61,566 nucleotides of DNA from Methylohalobius sp. (GTDB lineage: Bacteria > Pseudomonadota > Gammaproteobacteria > Methylococcales > Methylothermaceae): NCBI GenBank assembly GCA_026415315.1, contig JAOAHI010000010.1, forward strand, positions 1-61,566, given 5' to 3'. Below the pieces are notes generated by a model that saw only the letters and a program-made list of their open reading frames with translations, searched no databases and was not told the origin of the DNA. This document shows, piece after piece, positions 1 through 9,970 of the stretch. Each line of letters starts with the position of its first letter. Positions within the stretch are counted from its first letter, which is position 1. A program made the position numbers and the translations under genes.

Positions 1-109
1 CTCCTATCTTGCGCCTGGGCGTCGGCCCGCTTCCTGTGAGGCTTCAACTTCAGGCGTGCGGGGAGGAGCGATGCTTGGCGCCGGAATCTTTGGTCCTGCA
101 GGTTCCTTG

Positions 110-149
110 AGGGGCATGGCGCGCCGTGCCCCTTTGTCAATTTTTTTTT
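110..149 (+). terminator. candidate terminator of an upstream gene
   Basis: GGGGCA (111-116) pairs with TGCCCC (127-132) around an inner self-complementary GGCG/CGCC core. The hairpin is followed by TTT and, after GTCAA, a run of nine T (141-149). The shape fits an intrinsic terminator for a gene left of the window, but the T run starts late and overlaps the regulatory element at 133-153. Confidence 0.4.
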
Positions 150-153
150 ACAC
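133..153. promoter_or_regulatory. candidate activator site, copy 1 (imperfect)
   Basis: TTTGTCA (133-139), then A and nine T, then TACAC. This matches the left arm and T-rich spacer of the perfect inverted repeats TTTGTCA-N7-TGACAAA at 27399-27419 and ATTGTCA-N7-TGACAAT at 27730-27750, but the right arm is degenerate. It lies about 84 bases upstream of the GG of the sigma-54-type promoter, a usual place for an enhancer-binding activator. Its role as an activator site is inference. Confidence 0.4.
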
Positions 154-226
154 TTTGCGCCTTAGGACGCTAAAGAGGCTTAAGTGTTTTTGAAAAGCTC
201 CTTGTGCATCAAGCAATTATTTTAAT

Positions 227-242
227 TGGCACAAAAAGTGCC
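227..242 (+). promoter_or_regulatory. sigma-54 (RpoN) type -24/-12 promoter
   Basis: The sequence TGGCAC-AAAAA-GTGCC has GG at 228-229 and GC at 240-241, exactly ten bases apart, as in the RpoN consensus TGGCAC-N5-TTGCW. The -24 half is perfect; the -12 half has G for T and C for W. The expected start would be near 253, giving a leader of about 50 bases before the ATG at 306. PEP-CTERM genes in other proteobacteria are known to depend on RpoN and the PrsK/PrsR pair, which supports the call. Confidence 0.65.
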
Positions 243-305
243 TGAAATTTAATGCACTTGCCTTGGGTAGGTGAGATGTAGGTTCAACTGACGGAGGATG
301 AAACC

Positions 306-840
306 ATGAAAAAGCTTTTAGCTGTATCTGGCCTCTCCTTGGCCCTGTGGGGGGGGAGCGCAGGCGCTTCCCATCGTAGTCGACGTATTCATCAGTAATA
401 CAGACCCCGGCTCGGTGCAGTACATTAGCTTCAACGTGACCGCCGCGGGTCTGTTCAGTATTTCAGCCCAAGGGCAAAGCTCCCTCGATCCCGATGACTT
501 TTGGAATATGGATCCACAAATCCACCTGTTTTCCTCTTCCCTATCTTTGGCCAACCTCATCGCCTCGGATGACGATAGTGGGATAGGTCTCGATTCTCTA
601 ATTTCCCAGTTTTTGACCACAGGCCATTACATTTTAGCGGTCAGTGAATTTTTGTTTACGGCCTCTGAAGCTGTAGCTGGCAGCAATGCTGAGAGCGTTG
701 ATGACCCAGGGTATATCCGGGTGACCATCGATTCGAGAGATGGCGATGCGCACTTGTCTTCGGTTCCAGAGCCTTCAGGGCTGGCCCTGTTTGGCCTGGG
801 GCTTTTAGGCCTGGCTTGGCGCCGCAAGGCCAGCGCCTGA
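306..840 (+). CDS. PEP-CTERM sorted secreted protein, frameshifted at a G8 tract
   Basis: An ATG at 306 with a good GGAGG site opens a signal peptide (MKKLLAVSGLSLALWGG). A run of eight G (349-356) then throws the frame off and a stop follows at 396-398. One G fewer would join it to the frame ending at 840, giving a cleavage site of AQA-LPIV type. The downstream frame has an Asp-rich middle resembling DVUA0089-type PEP-CTERM proteins and ends in a VPEP motif (763-774), a hydrophobic helix and Arg-Arg-Lys: the signal recognised by exosortase, usually tied to exopolysaccharide producers. A GTG at 415 could only give a form without signal peptide. As read the gene is broken; sequence error and slipped-strand phase variation both fit. 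Confidence 0.75.
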
Positions 841-866
841 CAGTGTCAAAATTTTTGCCACCCAAT

Positions 867-891
867 GCCCGCTCCGTGCGGGCGTTTTTTT
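867..891 (+). terminator. intrinsic terminator after the PEP-CTERM gene
   Basis: GCCCGC (867-872), a five-base loop, GCGGGC (878-883), then G and seven T. It is placed 27 bases after the stop codon and faces the convergent plsC gene, which stops at 908. Confidence 0.85.
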
Positions 892-907
892 GAGACGAGG
901 ATAGAAG

Positions 908-1672
908 CTAAACGGTGCGGCTTTGGGGATTGATCCCCACCGTTTTGCTCTGGTAGGAAGTGATCTCGGCCATCTGCGCCTCGATCCACTCTTCGGCTTG
1001 ACGGTTGATCTCGGCAGCTGAGCCAAAAAGCGGCGGCCCGATTCTCAGTTCGATTACTCCTGGGTATTTGAGAAAACTGCGCCTAGGCCAAAACTCTCCA
1101 GCGTTGTGGGCGACCGGGACGACGGGGACGCCGGCGCGCTCGGCCAGAGCTCCCCCGGAGCCAGCATAGCGGCGTCTCTCCCCCGGGGAAACGCGGGTGC
1201 CTTCGGGGAAGATGATGATCCAATGGCCCTGTTGGAGCCGGCGAGGGCCTTGTTTGAGCAGGGAGAGCAGCGCTTCCCTGGGTTTTTTGCGGTCGATGGC
1301 GATGTGGTGATACCGGGCCAGACACCAGCCAAAAAACGGAATTTTAAGCAGTTCCTGCTTGAGCAAATATACCGCCTTGGGAAAGAGCAAAAACAACATC
1401 AAGGTCTCCCAAGCTGACTGATGCTTGCTCAAAACGATGCCGTTTTGGGGGGGGATGTGGTCAAGCCCTGTGATCTTATAGCGCAGGCCACAGATACGTA
1501 CGGCCCCCCAAATCAAGGAACGCGCCCAGAAGCGCGCCAGGCGATAGCGCAGCTCATACTGGGGCAGGAGCGAGACCAAAAGCACAAAAGGGGTCAGGAT
1601 GACGGTCAGCGCCACCTGAAAAGTTAAAAACAAGGCCGAACGCCAATAGATCGCAAACGCCGTTCCGTTCAT
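908..1672 (-). CDS. plsC: 1-acyl-sn-glycerol-3-phosphate acyltransferase (PlsC family)
   Basis: Transfers a fatty acyl group to lysophosphatidic acid to form phosphatidic acid in phospholipid synthesis at the inner membrane. The 254-residue product has an N-terminal membrane segment (about 12-36), the acyltransferase block KHQSAWET around residues 83-90 and the substrate-binding block FPEGTR at 155-160. The catalytic motif reads H-X4-E rather than the textbook H-X4-D; the HQS(T/A)WET form also occurs in other proteobacterial members of the family, so it is probably active. It lies 3 bases after glyS and is likely the last gene of a glyQ-glyS-plsC operon. Confidence 0.88.
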   Translation of the reverse strand: MNGTAFAIYWRSALFLTFQVALTVILTPFVLLVSLLPQYELRYRLARFWARSLIWGAVRICGLRYKITGLDHIPPQNGIVLSKHQSAWETLMLFLLFPKAVYLLKQELLKIPFFGWCLARYHHIAIDRKKPREALLSLLKQGPRRLQQGHWIIIFPEGTRVSPGERRRYAGSGGALAERAGVPVVPVAHNAGEFWPRRSFLKYPGVIELRIGPPLFGSAAEINRQAEEWIEAQMAEITSYQSKTVGINPQSRTV

Positions 1673-1675
1673 GGT

Positions 1676-3748
1676 CTAGCCTTGCAGGCAAGCGATGTCG
1701 GCGATTTTGAGGAACAATTGACAGGTCTCCGCCAGCAGGCTTAAGCGATTGGTTTTGAGCGCTGGGTCTTCAGCCATCACCAACACCCGATCAAAGAAAG
1801 AGTCGACGGTCTCCTTTAGCCCAGCCAGCCGCTTGAGCGCGTGGGCGTAATCGCGCCGAGCTAAGGCAGGTAAGAGGTCGTCTCGAGCCTGAGCGACGGC
1901 TTGATACAAATCATGTTCCTCCGGTTCCAAAAGCAGCTCTGGTTTGGTGGAAGCGAGGGTTTCCTGCTGGCTTTGGCGTAGGATATTGCGAATGCGCTTG
2001 TTGGCTAAAGTTAGGCTTTCGGCTTCGGGAAGGCGGCGAAAATCCCGAACCGCTTCGATCCGCAGCCAAAAATCGAGCAAATTAGGCGGTTCAAGCTGAG
2101 CTACCGCCTCAAACTCATCAGGGGCAAATCCCCGTTCTAGGAGATAACCTTTAAGGCGCTCGAGGAGGAAACGATAGACGGCGTGTACTGTAACCTCATG
2201 TTCGAACGCGTGTGGGTATAGACGGCAGGCATATGCAAGTTGGGATTTTACGTCTAGGTCCAGACGCTTTTCCAGCACGATGCGGATGACTCCTAGGGCA
2301 GCTCGACGCAAGGCGTACGGGTCTTTAGTGCCGGTAGGAGCCAGCCCTATGCTGAAAATCCCAACTAAGGTGTCTATTTTATCGGCCAAAGCCAGGATTT
2401 GGCCGGTTTGGGTCTCCGGCAGAGGGCCACCGGCGTGGCGAGGGCGATATTGTTCATCCAAAGCGGCAGCGACCTCTAGGGCTTCGCCTTGAGCTTGGGC
2501 TAGGTAGTAACCTACGGTTCCCTGAAGTTCGGGAAATTCCCCGACGGTGGCAGTGGCCAGGTCAGCCTTAGCGAGCCTTGCGGCGCGCCTGGCCCAGGTT
2601 GGATTAAGGTTTAGGGCTTCTGCCAGACTAGCCGCTAGACCCTCGAGGCGCTGGGTTTTGTCGAACAGACTGCCTAATTTGTGCTGAAAAATTTGGCCTT
2701 TTAGTTTTTCTAGGCGGTTTTCTAAAAGAATTTTCAAGTCCTGCTGCCAGAAAAATTCGGCATCGGTAAGGCGGGGGCGAATGACCCGCTCGTTGCCAGC
2801 CCGCACCACTTCGGGCCGTTTGCTGTCCAGGTTGGCAAAGGCGATAAAGTAGGGTTTGAGCTGGCCCTCTGGTCCCAGCACTGGAAAATAGCGTTGATGG
2901 GACTGCATGACTGTGATCAAAATTTCTTTGGGTAGGGTAAGAAAGCGCTCCTCAAACCGCCCAAGCAGCCCTACTGGCCATTCCACCAGCGAGGTTACCT
3001 CATCGAGTAAGGAGTCCTCAATATGGACGAAGCCGCCTACGGTGTTAGCCAGCTTTAGGGCTTGCTGCTGAATGTGTCGGCGGCGTTCAGCAAAATCGGC
3101 TATGACCCGACCCGTGCTGTACAAAAGCGGGGCGTAGTGGTCGGAGTGGGCCAAAGTGAGGGCTCCAGGGCAGTGAAATCGATGCCCAAAAGTACAATTC
3201 CCGGTGCGAACACCTAAGATCTGAGTCTCAATCACCTCTGCGCCATACATCAGTACAGCCCAGTGGACCGGACGCACGAATTCGTCCTCACCATCGCCCC
3301 AACGCATGCGTTTAGGAATGGGTAAGGCAGTCAAAGCTTGGCGTAAAAGCTCAGGGAGGATCTCAACCACAGATGCCCCGGGCAAGGTTTGCCGACACAG
3401 CAGCCATTGTCCTTTAGCGTTTTGAGTCGTCTCCAGCTCCTCCACGGCCACGCCACAGCTTTGGGCAAATCCCACCGCCGCCGCCGTAGGCCGACCCTGG
3501 GCGTCGAAAGCGGCGGAGAGGGCAGGGCCCCGCCGCTCCACTACTCGGTCGGGTTGGCGCCCAGCCAGTTCGTGGACGATCACCGCCAAGCGGCGGGGAG
3601 TGGCATACGCGGAAATGGCGGAAAATGCCAGCTCAGCTTTCTTTAAGCGGGACGCGATCTCCTCATGCAGGGCCTCCATTAACGTGCGCAACGCTTTAGG
3701 TGGCAGCTCCTCGGTTCCAATCTCAAACAGAAGGTCACGCCCGGTCAT
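1676..3748 (-). CDS. glyS: glycine--tRNA ligase beta subunit
   Basis: Beta subunit of the bacterial (alpha-beta)2 glycyl-tRNA synthetase. It supplies tRNA binding and, together with GlyQ, charges tRNA-Gly with glycine in the cytoplasm. The 690-residue protein is of usual length and starts with the typical segment [15 protein letters not shown]. Its C-terminal part carries the DALR-type anticodon-binding region. The start codon overlaps the stop of glyQ by 4 bases (ATGA type), which suggests coupled translation that keeps the two subunits in balance. Confidence 0.97.
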   Translation of the reverse strand: MTGRDLLFEIGTEELPPKALRTLMEALHEEIASRLKKAELAFSAISAYATPRRLAVIVHELAGRQPDRVVERRGPALSAAFDAQGRPTAAAVGFAQSCGVAVEELETTQNAKGQWLLCRQTLPGASVVEILPELLRQALTALPIPKRMRWGDGEDEFVRPVHWAVLMYGAEVIETQILGVRTGNCTFGHRFHCPGALTLAHSDHYAPLLYSTGRVIADFAERRRHIQQQALKLANTVGGFVHIEDSLLDEVTSLVEWPVGLLGRFEERFLTLPKEILITVMQSHQRYFPVLGPEGQLKPYFIAFANLDSKRPEVVRAGNERVIRPRLTDAEFFWQQDLKILLENRLEKLKGQIFQHKLGSLFDKTQRLEGLAASLAEALNLNPTWARRAARLAKADLATATVGEFPELQGTVGYYLAQAQGEALEVAAALDEQYRPRHAGGPLPETQTGQILALADKIDTLVGIFSIGLAPTGTKDPYALRRAALGVIRIVLEKRLDLDVKSQLAYACRLYPHAFEHEVTVHAVYRFLLERLKGYLLERGFAPDEFEAVAQLEPPNLLDFWLRIEAVRDFRRLPEAESLTLANKRIRNILRQSQQETLASTKPELLLEPEEHDLYQAVAQARDDLLPALARRDYAHALKRLAGLKETVDSFFDRVLVMAEDPALKTNRLSLLAETCQLFLKIADIACLQG

Positions 3749-4650
3749 TTTCTCTCCTTGACTAGCAGCGGAAAGCCTAGCGCTTGGCGGCGCTCAAAGT
3801 AACACCTGGCCACGCCGCTCGCTAGCTCCCGCACTCTCAAAATATACCGTTGACGTTCTGTGACCGAGAGGGCGCCGCGGGCGTCCAGCAAATTGAAAGT
3901 ATGCGAGGCTTTCAACACTTGATCATAGGCGGGCAGTGGCAAATTCAAAGCGAGCAGTTTTTGGCATTCCCGCGCATACGCTTCGAAGCTGTGCTGCAAA
4001 AATTCCACATCGGCGTGCTCGAAGTTATAGGCCGACATCTCCACCTCGTTTTGGTGGAACACATCGCCGTAAGTGACGACTTGGTTCCCGTCTTTGCACC
4101 AGATTAGGTCGAAAACGCTCTCCTTGTTCTGCAGCACCATGGCGATCCGTTCTAGACCATACGTGATCTCTCCCGACACTGGCCTGCAGTCCAATCCTCC
4201 CACCTGTTGGAAATAGGTAAACTGAGTGATCTCCATGCCGTCCAACCAGACCTCCCACCCTAGTCCCCATGCGCCCAAGGTTGGAGACTCCCAGTTGTCT
4301 TCCACAAAGCGCACGTCGTGCTCGAGCAAGTCCAGGCCCAAAAAGCGCAAAGAGTCTAAGTACAAGTCTTGGATATTCCGCGGCGAAGGTTTGAGCAATA
4401 CTTGGAACTGATAATAGTGTTGAAGGCGGTTGGGATTTTCGCCGTAGCGGCCGTCGGTGGGGCGACGCGAAGGTTGAACGTAGGCAGTCCGCCAAGGTTC
4501 AGGGCCAATGGCGCGGAGGAAAGTGCCAGGATGAAAGGTGCCAGCTCCCACCTCCATGTCCATAGGCTGAAGCAAAGCGCACCCTTTCTCCGCCCAGTAG
4601 TTTTGCAGAGCTAAAATCAGTTCCTGGAAGGTCAGATACACCGCGGTCAT
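3745..4650 (-). CDS. glyQ: glycine--tRNA ligase alpha subunit
   Basis: Catalytic alpha subunit of tetrameric glycyl-tRNA synthetase, class II. The 301-residue product opens with [18 protein letters not shown], a hallmark of GlyQ, and contains the family segments [20 protein letters not shown] and [19 protein letters not shown]. Its length matches E. coli GlyQ closely. It is the first gene of the minus-strand operon with glyS and plsC and is divergent from lptE across only 46 bases. No Shine-Dalgarno sequence is evident before its ATG. Confidence 0.97.
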   Translation of the reverse strand: MTAVYLTFQELILALQNYWAEKGCALLQPMDMEVGAGTFHPGTFLRAIGPEPWRTAYVQPSRRPTDGRYGENPNRLQHYYQFQVLLKPSPRNIQDLYLDSLRFLGLDLLEHDVRFVEDNWESPTLGAWGLGWEVWLDGMEITQFTYFQQVGGLDCRPVSGEITYGLERIAMVLQNKESVFDLIWCKDGNQVVTYGDVFHQNEVEMSAYNFEHADVEFLQHSFEAYARECQKLLALNLPLPAYDQVLKASHTFNLLDARGALSVTERQRYILRVRELASGVARCYFERRQALGFPLLVKERK

Positions 4651-4677
4651 TGATCGAATAAAAAAGGCTATTATACT
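4650..4677. promoter_or_regulatory. overlapping divergent promoters, glyQ / lptE
   Basis: On the plus strand TTGATC (4650-4655) and TATACT (4672-4677) are 16 bases apart and point at lptE. On the minus strand TATAAT (4675-4670) points at glyQ. The two -10 boxes occupy the same eight base pairs, so polymerase could probably serve only one direction at a time. No clear minus-strand -35 box is seen. Confidence 0.5.
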
Positions 4678-4696
4678 GAATCGATAAATTTTATTG

Positions 4697-5191
4697 ATGA
4701 GGGCGATGCGGCTTTTTTGGATCCTGTGTTTAGGGCTTATTTCGGGGTGCGGTTTTCAGTTACGCGGGGCGGTGGAACTGCCGCCGGAGAAAAGGCTGAT
4801 CGCCCTTCAAGGTGTCCCTTCAAGCCATCCTTTTGCCAATGAGCTTAGGGCAGCACTGGCTTTGTCTGGTGGGGAAGTGGTCGCTGACCCCAAAGTCGCC
4901 TCCAGCGTCTTGTTCATTTCTGACCTTAAAGAAGACAGGCGTGTGTTGTCGCTAGATGAACACGGCAAGGCAGTCGAGTTCGAACTGATCTTTAGACTGC
5001 GTTTTGCGGTCCAGGCTCCTGACGGCAAGCTCCTAATCCCTCCGCAGCCTATCGCTGTTCACCGCGTTTATCTTAACCCCCAACTGGATGTTATCGGCAA
5101 AGCGGTGGAGGAGGGAGTGATCTATGAAGAAATGCGCCGAGAAGCTGCCTACGCTGTGCTGCGGCGCTTGCGCAAGGTGTTAGAGGGGTGA
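4697..5191 (+). CDS. lptE: LPS assembly lipoprotein LptE
   Basis: Outer-membrane lipoprotein that plugs the LptD barrel and helps insert lipopolysaccharide. The 164-residue product has a short signal peptide ending in the lipobox I-S-G-C (Cys18), followed by GFQLRG, the usual start of mature LptE. A TTG at 4694 and an ATG at 4706 are alternative starts; I chose the ATG at 4697, but no start has a strong ribosome site. Its place directly before holA is the standard gammaproteobacterial order, and its stop overlaps the holA GTG. Confidence 0.9.
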   Translation: MRAMRLFWILCLGLISGCGFQLRGAVELPPEKRLIALQGVPSSHPFANELRAALALSGGEVVADPKVASSVLFISDLKEDRRVLSLDEHGKAVEFELIFRLRFAVQAPDGKLLIPPQPIAVHRVYLNPQLDVIGKAVEEGVIYEEMRREAAYAVLRRLRKVLEG

Positions 5192-6234
5192 GGCTCACGC
5201 TCGATCAGTTGGCCGGGAAGCTTGTAGGAGCACAGTGTGCTGGGTCTTTGAGTTCGGTTTACCTTTTGTGCGGAGAGGAGCCGCTACAGCTGACTGAGGC
5301 AGCCGATCTTATTCGTACAGCCTGCCGCGAGCACGGCTTTGCCGATCGCCAGGTGTATACTGTCCTTCCTGGTTTTGACTGGAACCGGCTGGCGGCGGAG
5401 ATAGAAGCGTTTGGTCTGTTTTCGGACAAGCGATTGCTGGATGTTAGGGTACCGGACGGCAAGGTCAGCCCAGAAGGGGCAAGAGTGCTGACCAGGTATG
5501 CCGAACGCCCATCCGAAGGCACAGTGCTGCTGTTGCTCCTGGAAGGCCCTCCTACTGCTAATCAGAAGGCGGCTTGGTTTGCCAAGCTGGAGCAAGTGGG
5601 TGTGGTCGTGCAAGTGTATCCCCTGCACGGCCGGAATCTTTCGGCCTGGCTGGAGAGGCGGGCGCAGTCCAAAGGGCTTAAGCTGGATCGCGAAGCGCTT
5701 GAGCTGCTTTTGTATTACACCGAAGGTAACCTGTTGGCGGCGGACCAGGAAATGGACAAGCTGTTGATGCTTTACGGCGCCGTCCAAATAAGTGCCGAGA
5801 TGCTGGCTGAAGCGGTGATCGACAGCGCGCGCTTTGACGTGTTTGCTTTGACGGAGGCGTGGCTGCTTGGCAAGGTGCGCCAGGTGGACCGTATCCTGGC
5901 TGGGCTACGTGCGGAAGGAACAGCGCCAGCGGTGATCTTATGGGCTATTGCTCGTGAACTGCGCCTGCTGTTGCAACTTATGGAGGACAGACGCGTTGGG
6001 ATTTCGTTTGCCGACAGCTGTCGGCGCCATCGCTTGTGGGATCGCCGCGCGGCCCAAGTGGAGTGCGCGTTGCAGCGGCTTAACCTTAAGACAGTGCGTG
6101 CGGCTTTAGAGGCGGCTAGCCGGATTGACACTGTGATCAAGGGAAAAGCAGTAGGCGATGTCTGGGCGCAGCTCAGGGAGGTGTGTCTAGCCCTGGCTGC
6201 ACCGGAAGCGGTTTGTTTTTTAGAACTGGACTGA
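5188..6234 (+). CDS. holA: DNA polymerase III subunit delta
   Basis: Clamp-loader subunit that opens the beta sliding clamp during replication. The 348-residue length is normal, the N-terminal AAA-like fold begins with [20 protein letters not shown], and the C-terminal helical domain is typical. The start is a GTG that overlaps the lptE stop (GTGA), so translation is probably coupled. As in other delta subunits no ATP-binding P-loop is seen. Confidence 0.95.
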   Translation: MRLTLDQLAGKLVGAQCAGSLSSVYLLCGEEPLQLTEAADLIRTACREHGFADRQVYTVLPGFDWNRLAAEIEAFGLFSDKRLLDVRVPDGKVSPEGARVLTRYAERPSEGTVLLLLLEGPPTANQKAAWFAKLEQVGVVVQVYPLHGRNLSAWLERRAQSKGLKLDREALELLLYYTEGNLLAADQEMDKLLMLYGAVQISAEMLAEAVIDSARFDVFALTEAWLLGKVRQVDRILAGLRAEGTAPAVILWAIARELRLLLQLMEDRRVGISFADSCRRHRLWDRRAAQVECALQRLNLKTVRAALEAASRIDTVIKGKAVGDVWAQLREVCLALAAPEAVCFLELD

Positions 6235-6238
6235 GACC

Positions 6239-7495
6239 ATGCAGAACCTTGTCGAGTATATTCAGACCTTAGGGCAAAAAGCCAGGCTAGCTTCCCGCGA
6301 GGTGGGGCGAGCTTCAACCCTGACTAAGAACCAGGCACTGCTTGCGATGGTTGAAGCGATCCTAGCCGAGCGCGAGACGATCCGGCGCGAAAATGCCAAA
6401 GACTTAGCATTTGGCCGCGAGCGTGGTTTAAGCCCCGCTCTTCTAGATCGTCTAGAGTTGACTGAAGCGCGCATCGATGCCATGGCAGAGGGTCTACGCC
6501 AAATCGCCTCCTTGCCCGATCCAATAGGAGAGATCGAGGGCTTAAAATGTCGCCCCTCCGGTATCCAGGTCGGCAGGATGCGGGTGCCTTTGGGTGTGAT
6601 CGCCGTCATCTACGAGGCGCGGCCAAACGTGACGGTCGATGCGGCCGGGCTGTGCCTAAAGGCGGGTAATGCCTGTATTCTGCGCGGCGGTTCGGAAGCG
6701 ATTCACTCTAACCGCGCGCTTTTAGCATGCATCCAGCAGGGCTTAAGGCAGGCCGGTCTGCCAGATACTGCCGTACAGCTCGTTGAGACCACCGAGCGTG
6801 CGGCAGTTTTGGAGTTGATTAGGCAGGATCGTTATGTGGATGTGATTATTCCGCGAGGCGGCCGATCTCTGATCGAGGCGATCGTAGCCGAGTCGAGGAT
6901 CCCGGTCATCAAGCATCTGGATGGCGTCTGCCACGTATACATCGATGACCGAGCGGATTTAGCCAAAGCGATCCGCATCGCCGTCAACGCTAAAACCCAA
7001 CGCTTTGGGGTATGCAACGCGATGGAGACCTTGTTGGTGGCCGAAGGCATTGCTGACAAAGTGCTGCCGCCGCTGGCTGAGGAATATCGCAAGGCAAAAG
7101 TGGAGCTTCGCGGATGCACAAGGACGCGCCAGATCATAGCGTGTTTGCCTGCGACCGAAGACGATTGGTATGCTGAGTATCTGGCGCCGATTTTGGCCAT
7201 CCGGGTGGTTTCTGGTCTAGACGAGGCGATAGAACACATTGCCCGCTATGGTTCAGCCCACACCGATGCCATTGTTACCGAGGACTTGAACCATGCGCGC
7301 CGATTTCTGCGCGAGGTGGATTCCAGTTCAGTGATGGTGAATGCCTCTACGCGCTTTGCCGATGGCTTCGAATATGGCTTAGGAGCCGAGATCGGTATTT
7401 CTACCGATAAGCTCCACGCGCGTGGTCCGGTGGGGCTGGAAGGCTTGACCACGCAAAAGTTCATCGTGCTGGGAGACGGTCATATCCGCACGTGA
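6239..7495 (+). CDS. proA: glutamate-5-semialdehyde dehydrogenase (gamma-glutamyl phosphate reductase)
   Basis: Reduces gamma-glutamyl phosphate to glutamate semialdehyde with NADPH, the second step of proline synthesis. The 418-residue aldehyde-dehydrogenase-fold protein carries the catalytic cysteine at residue 259 in the segment [10 protein letters not shown] and the family segments [17 protein letters not shown] and [18 protein letters not shown]. It begins 4 bases after holA and its stop overlaps the nadD start. proB is not in the window. Confidence 0.97.
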   Translation: MQNLVEYIQTLGQKARLASREVGRASTLTKNQALLAMVEAILAERETIRRENAKDLAFGRERGLSPALLDRLELTEARIDAMAEGLRQIASLPDPIGEIEGLKCRPSGIQVGRMRVPLGVIAVIYEARPNVTVDAAGLCLKAGNACILRGGSEAIHSNRALLACIQQGLRQAGLPDTAVQLVETTERAAVLELIRQDRYVDVIIPRGGRSLIEAIVAESRIPVIKHLDGVCHVYIDDRADLAKAIRIAVNAKTQRFGVCNAMETLLVAEGIADKVLPPLAEEYRKAKVELRGCTRTRQIIACLPATEDDWYAEYLAPILAIRVVSGLDEAIEHIARYGSAHTDAIVTEDLNHARRFLREVDSSSVMVNASTRFADGFEYGLGAEIGISTDKLHARGPVGLEGLTTQKFIVLGDGHIRT

Positions 7496-8133
7496 TCGGA
7501 ATTTACGGCGGCACGTTTGACCCAGTCCATTACGGCCATTTGCGCACGGCGCTGGAGGTCAAAGAAGCGCTGAACCTATCTGAGGTGCGTTTTGTCCCTG
7601 CCCGTTTGCCTCCTCATCGTGCTCCGCCTATAGCCTCGCCTGAGGCGAGACGGGAAATGCTTGAACTTGCGCTGGCTGGTGCGCCGATGGGATTTGCGCT
7701 GGATCTACGCGAGCTGGAGCGCCCTGGGCCTTCCTATATGGTGGATACCTTGGTTTCACTGCGGCGAGAGCTTGGGGCAGTACCGGTGTGCTTGCTGCTG
7801 GGTGTGGACGCATTCCTGGGGTTGCCTGCCTGGCATCGCTGGCAGGAAATCTTTCAGCTCGCGCACCTGGTCGTGATGGCGCGTCCGGGTTTTAAGCCTG
7901 AATTTTCACCTGTGCTCACTAGGGAGCTTGACCGACGGCGGGTGGAAAACCGCGCTCGGTTGAGGGAGACCATAAGCGGAGCAATTTATTTTCAGCCTGT
8001 TACTCTGCTTGGAATTTCCTCGACTTTTATCCGCTCAGCTCTGGCAGATGGACGCAGTCCTAAATACCTTCTTCCAGATCGCGTTTTGGCGCTGATTTGC
8101 CAGCGGGGCTATTATCAACATACTAACCATTAG
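7492..8133 (+). CDS. nadD: nicotinate-nucleotide adenylyltransferase
   Basis: Adenylates nicotinate mononucleotide to deamido-NAD in NAD synthesis. The 213-residue product shows the nucleotidyltransferase signature [12 protein letters not shown] near the N terminus and the C-terminal ISSTFIR motif, both at the expected positions. GTG start overlapping the proA stop. nadB, which acts earlier in the same pathway, lies elsewhere in the window (40178-41785). Confidence 0.96.
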   Translation: MIGIYGGTFDPVHYGHLRTALEVKEALNLSEVRFVPARLPPHRAPPIASPEARREMLELALAGAPMGFALDLRELERPGPSYMVDTLVSLRRELGAVPVCLLLGVDAFLGLPAWHRWQEIFQLAHLVVMARPGFKPEFSPVLTRELDRRRVENRARLRETISGAIYFQPVTLLGISSTFIRSALADGRSPKYLLPDRVLALICQRGYYQHTNH

Positions 8134-8138
8134 GACCT

Positions 8139-8495
8139 ATGATCGAAGCTGACCAAATAGTGCAATGGGTGCTGGCCGCCTTGGAGGATTTAAAAGCACA
8201 GGAGGTCACCGTACTCGATGTGCGCGGCAAAACTTCCATCACCGATTATATGGTAGTGGCATCGGGCACGTCCGACCGCCATGTTCGCGCTTTGGCGAAC
8301 AATGTGGTAGAGAAACTGGCTGGGCACCAGGTCAAGCCGCTGGGCATAGAAGGGGAGCGCTCGCGCGACTGGGTGCTGGTCGATCTGGGTGACGTTGTGG
8401 TTCACGTCATGCTGCCTGAGACCAGGAGGTTTTACCAACTGGAGAAGCTCTGGCAAGTGGACGTCGAGCCAAGGCGGGCCCCTGCCCAAAGCTAG
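8139..8495 (+). CDS. rsfS: ribosome silencing factor RsfS
   Basis: Binds ribosomal protein L14 and blocks joining of the 30S and 50S subunits when nutrients are short. The 118-residue product has the compact alpha-beta fold segments [18 protein letters not shown] and [17 protein letters not shown] that mark the family. The position right after nadD is conserved across many bacteria. Its TAG stop shares the palindrome CTAG (8492-8495) with the stop of convergent thiE. Confidence 0.96.
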   Translation: MIEADQIVQWVLAALEDLKAQEVTVLDVRGKTSITDYMVVASGTSDRHVRALANNVVEKLAGHQVKPLGIEGERSRDWVLVDLGDVVVHVMLPETRRFYQLEKLWQVDVEPRRAPAQS

Positions 8496-9112
8496 GCGAA
8501 CAGGCGGGCATAGCGGGAGGCGGCCTGGCACGGATCTGACCCCGCGAAGACGCCATCTATCGCAGCCAGCAGGTCGGCCCCGGCCCGCAGCAGTTCGGCA
8601 CCGTTCTCCGGAGTAATGCCGCCGATGGCGACGATGGGGCACGAGAGCCTGAGCTTGGCGGAGGCGAGCAGCTCGATCGGTGCCAAAGCAGCATGGGGTT
8701 TGGTCGGTGAGGGGAAAAAGGCACCGAACGCCACATAGCTTGCCCCTGTTTCCTCTGCCCAAATAGCCCTCTCCAGATCTGCATAACAAGAGACCCCGAT
8801 GATAGCTGAAGCTCCAAGACAGCTTCGAGCGAGGGCAGGATCTGGATCATCGCGCCCTAGATGGACACCGTCAGCACCGAGGTGCTCGGCCAGTTTGAGG
8901 TCGTCATTGACGATCAGCGGGACTCGATAGGCATGGCACAAATCGAGCAAGGCTTTGGCTTCGGCCAGGTCCGGTCGGCGGTGTTTGGCGCGCAGTTGTA
9001 TGACTTGAGCGCCGCCGCGCAAAGCAGCTTCGACTGTTGCCATAAGCCTGACCAAGCTTTGGTTTTCTGGGGTGATGACGTAAAGGCCCGAGCGCGGGAA
9101 GGGATAAAGCAT
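8492..9112 (-). CDS. thiE: thiamine-phosphate synthase
   Basis: Joins hydroxymethylpyrimidine diphosphate and the thiazole phosphate into thiamine phosphate. The 206-residue TIM-barrel protein shows [39 protein letters not shown] and AIGGITPEN in the right order. I start it at the ATG at 9112, which has a GGAG ribosome site and lies 2 bases after thiD; a longer open frame extends upstream inside thiD but its sequence is not ThiE-like. It follows thiD in a two-gene operon. Confidence 0.95.
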   Translation of the reverse strand: MLYPFPRSGLYVITPENQSLVRLMATVEAALRGGAQVIQLRAKHRRPDLAEAKALLDLCHAYRVPLIVNDDLKLAEHLGADGVHLGRDDPDPALARSCLGASAIIGVSCYADLERAIWAEETGASYVAFGAFFPSPTKPHAALAPIELLASAKLRLSCPIVAIGGITPENGAELLRAGADLLAAIDGVFAGSDPCQAASRYARLFA

Positions 9113-9114
9113 TC

Positions 9115-9897
9115 TTAACTCCAGAACATGCGCTTGGGGATAAATTGGCCCCGGCCCGGCCTGAAGCTGTGTTTGATCGCATTCCACGTATATTGCTGCG
9201 CTTTGCGCGCTGCTTCTTCCAGCGTTAGGCCTTGCGCGAGCAAAGCAGCCAGGGCCGAAGCCAAAGTGCAGCCTGAGCCGTGGGCGCCGTGCGGCAGCCT
9301 CTCCCAAGTAAACGTCTTGATTCCGGCAGCGTGATACAGGGTATTGTAAATTACCGGTGTGGGCTCATCCCCGCCGGTGATCAGTACCGCTTGGCACCCG
9401 CTTGTCAGCAGCGCTTTAGCGCAAGCAGCGGCTTTGTGCTCGCCAGTCAGGCGTCTCGCCTCTAAGAGGTTAGGGGTTAGAACGGTGGTAAGCGGCAACA
9501 GTTCTCGCTTTAGGGTTTCAATCAAAGCGTTGTCCGCAAGGGATTGCCCTCCCCCCGAATGCAGGACCGGGTCAAGCACGACGATCCTCGGGCGATGTTT
9601 GCGCAAGGCGTAGGCGATAGCCTGGGCGACTTCGTCCGTACCTAAAAGCCCGATTTTGACCGCTTGCACGGGAATGTCGTCGAAAAGCACCTCGAGCTGT
9701 TCTAGCAGGGCGTCTACCGGTTGAGGGAAAATTCTCCTGACGTCTTGAGTGTCCTGAGCGGTCAGGCAGGTAATCAAGCTCAATGGGTGGCAGCCGTGAC
9801 TCAAGATGGCCTCGATGTCGGCCTGAATGCCTGCACCCCCGGTGGGATCATGGCCAGAGATCGTCAATACTGGGATCGGAGATAGCATTAAGGGCAT
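9115..9897 (-). CDS. thiD: hydroxymethylpyrimidine/phosphomethylpyrimidine kinase
   Basis: Phosphorylates HMP twice to supply the pyrimidine half of thiamine to ThiE, the next gene. The ribokinase-fold protein begins VLTISGHDPTGGAGIQADI (the usual S-D-S reads G-H-D here) and ends with the anion-hole region HGSGCTLASALAALLAQG. Three starts are possible: TTG 9915, ATG 9897 and ATG 9888. I prefer 9897, which has an AAGG site 6 bases upstream; 9888 fits family length equally well. No TPP riboswitch is visible and there is little room for one. Confidence 0.93.
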   Translation of the reverse strand: MPLMLSPIPVLTISGHDPTGGAGIQADIEAILSHGCHPLSLITCLTAQDTQDVRRIFPQPVDALLEQLEVLFDDIPVQAVKIGLLGTDEVAQAIAYALRKHRPRIVVLDPVLHSGGGQSLADNALIETLKRELLPLTTVLTPNLLEARRLTGEHKAAACAKALLTSGCQAVLITGGDEPTPVIYNTLYHAAGIKTFTWERLPHGAHGSGCTLASALAALLAQGLTLEEAARKAQQYTWNAIKHSFRPGRGQFIPKRMFWS

Positions 9898-9970
9898 TAA
9901 GGGCCTTAAGGACAAAGTGAATGGTCTAAACTTCCACGTAAGTCCAGTGAGAAGGAATGGATACCAAAGC

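Larger units (their letters stand above)
1..305. other. 305-base stretch without a recognisable gene
   Basis: I find no convincing coding frame or known RNA in the first 110 bases, which are GC-rich and may be the tail or trailer of a gene outside the window. From about 110 on, the stretch holds a candidate terminator hairpin, then an AT-rich segment with an inverted-repeat-like element (133-153), a sigma-54-type promoter (227-242) and the leader of the PEP-CTERM gene. The leader has a GGAGG ribosome site at 293-297, 8 bases before the ATG at 306. Confidence 0.5.

Noticed and set aside
1-110. Possible structured RNA at the window edge
   Set aside because: GC-rich and able to fold, but I could match it to no known RNA (4.5S, tmRNA, RNase P or riboswitch) and the left part is missing.
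4025-4495. 156-codon minus-strand open frame inside glyQ
   Set aside because: Same strand but another phase than glyQ; Arg-rich shadow without domain features.
9113-9308. N-terminal extension of ThiE into thiD
   Set aside because: The added residues are not ThiE-like, and the ATG at 9112 has its own ribosome site.
9885-9913. Short repeat (ATTAAGGGC-type units) at the thiD start
   Set aside because: Only two to three short units; more easily explained as chance in coding DNA, although it provides the AAGG ribosome site.
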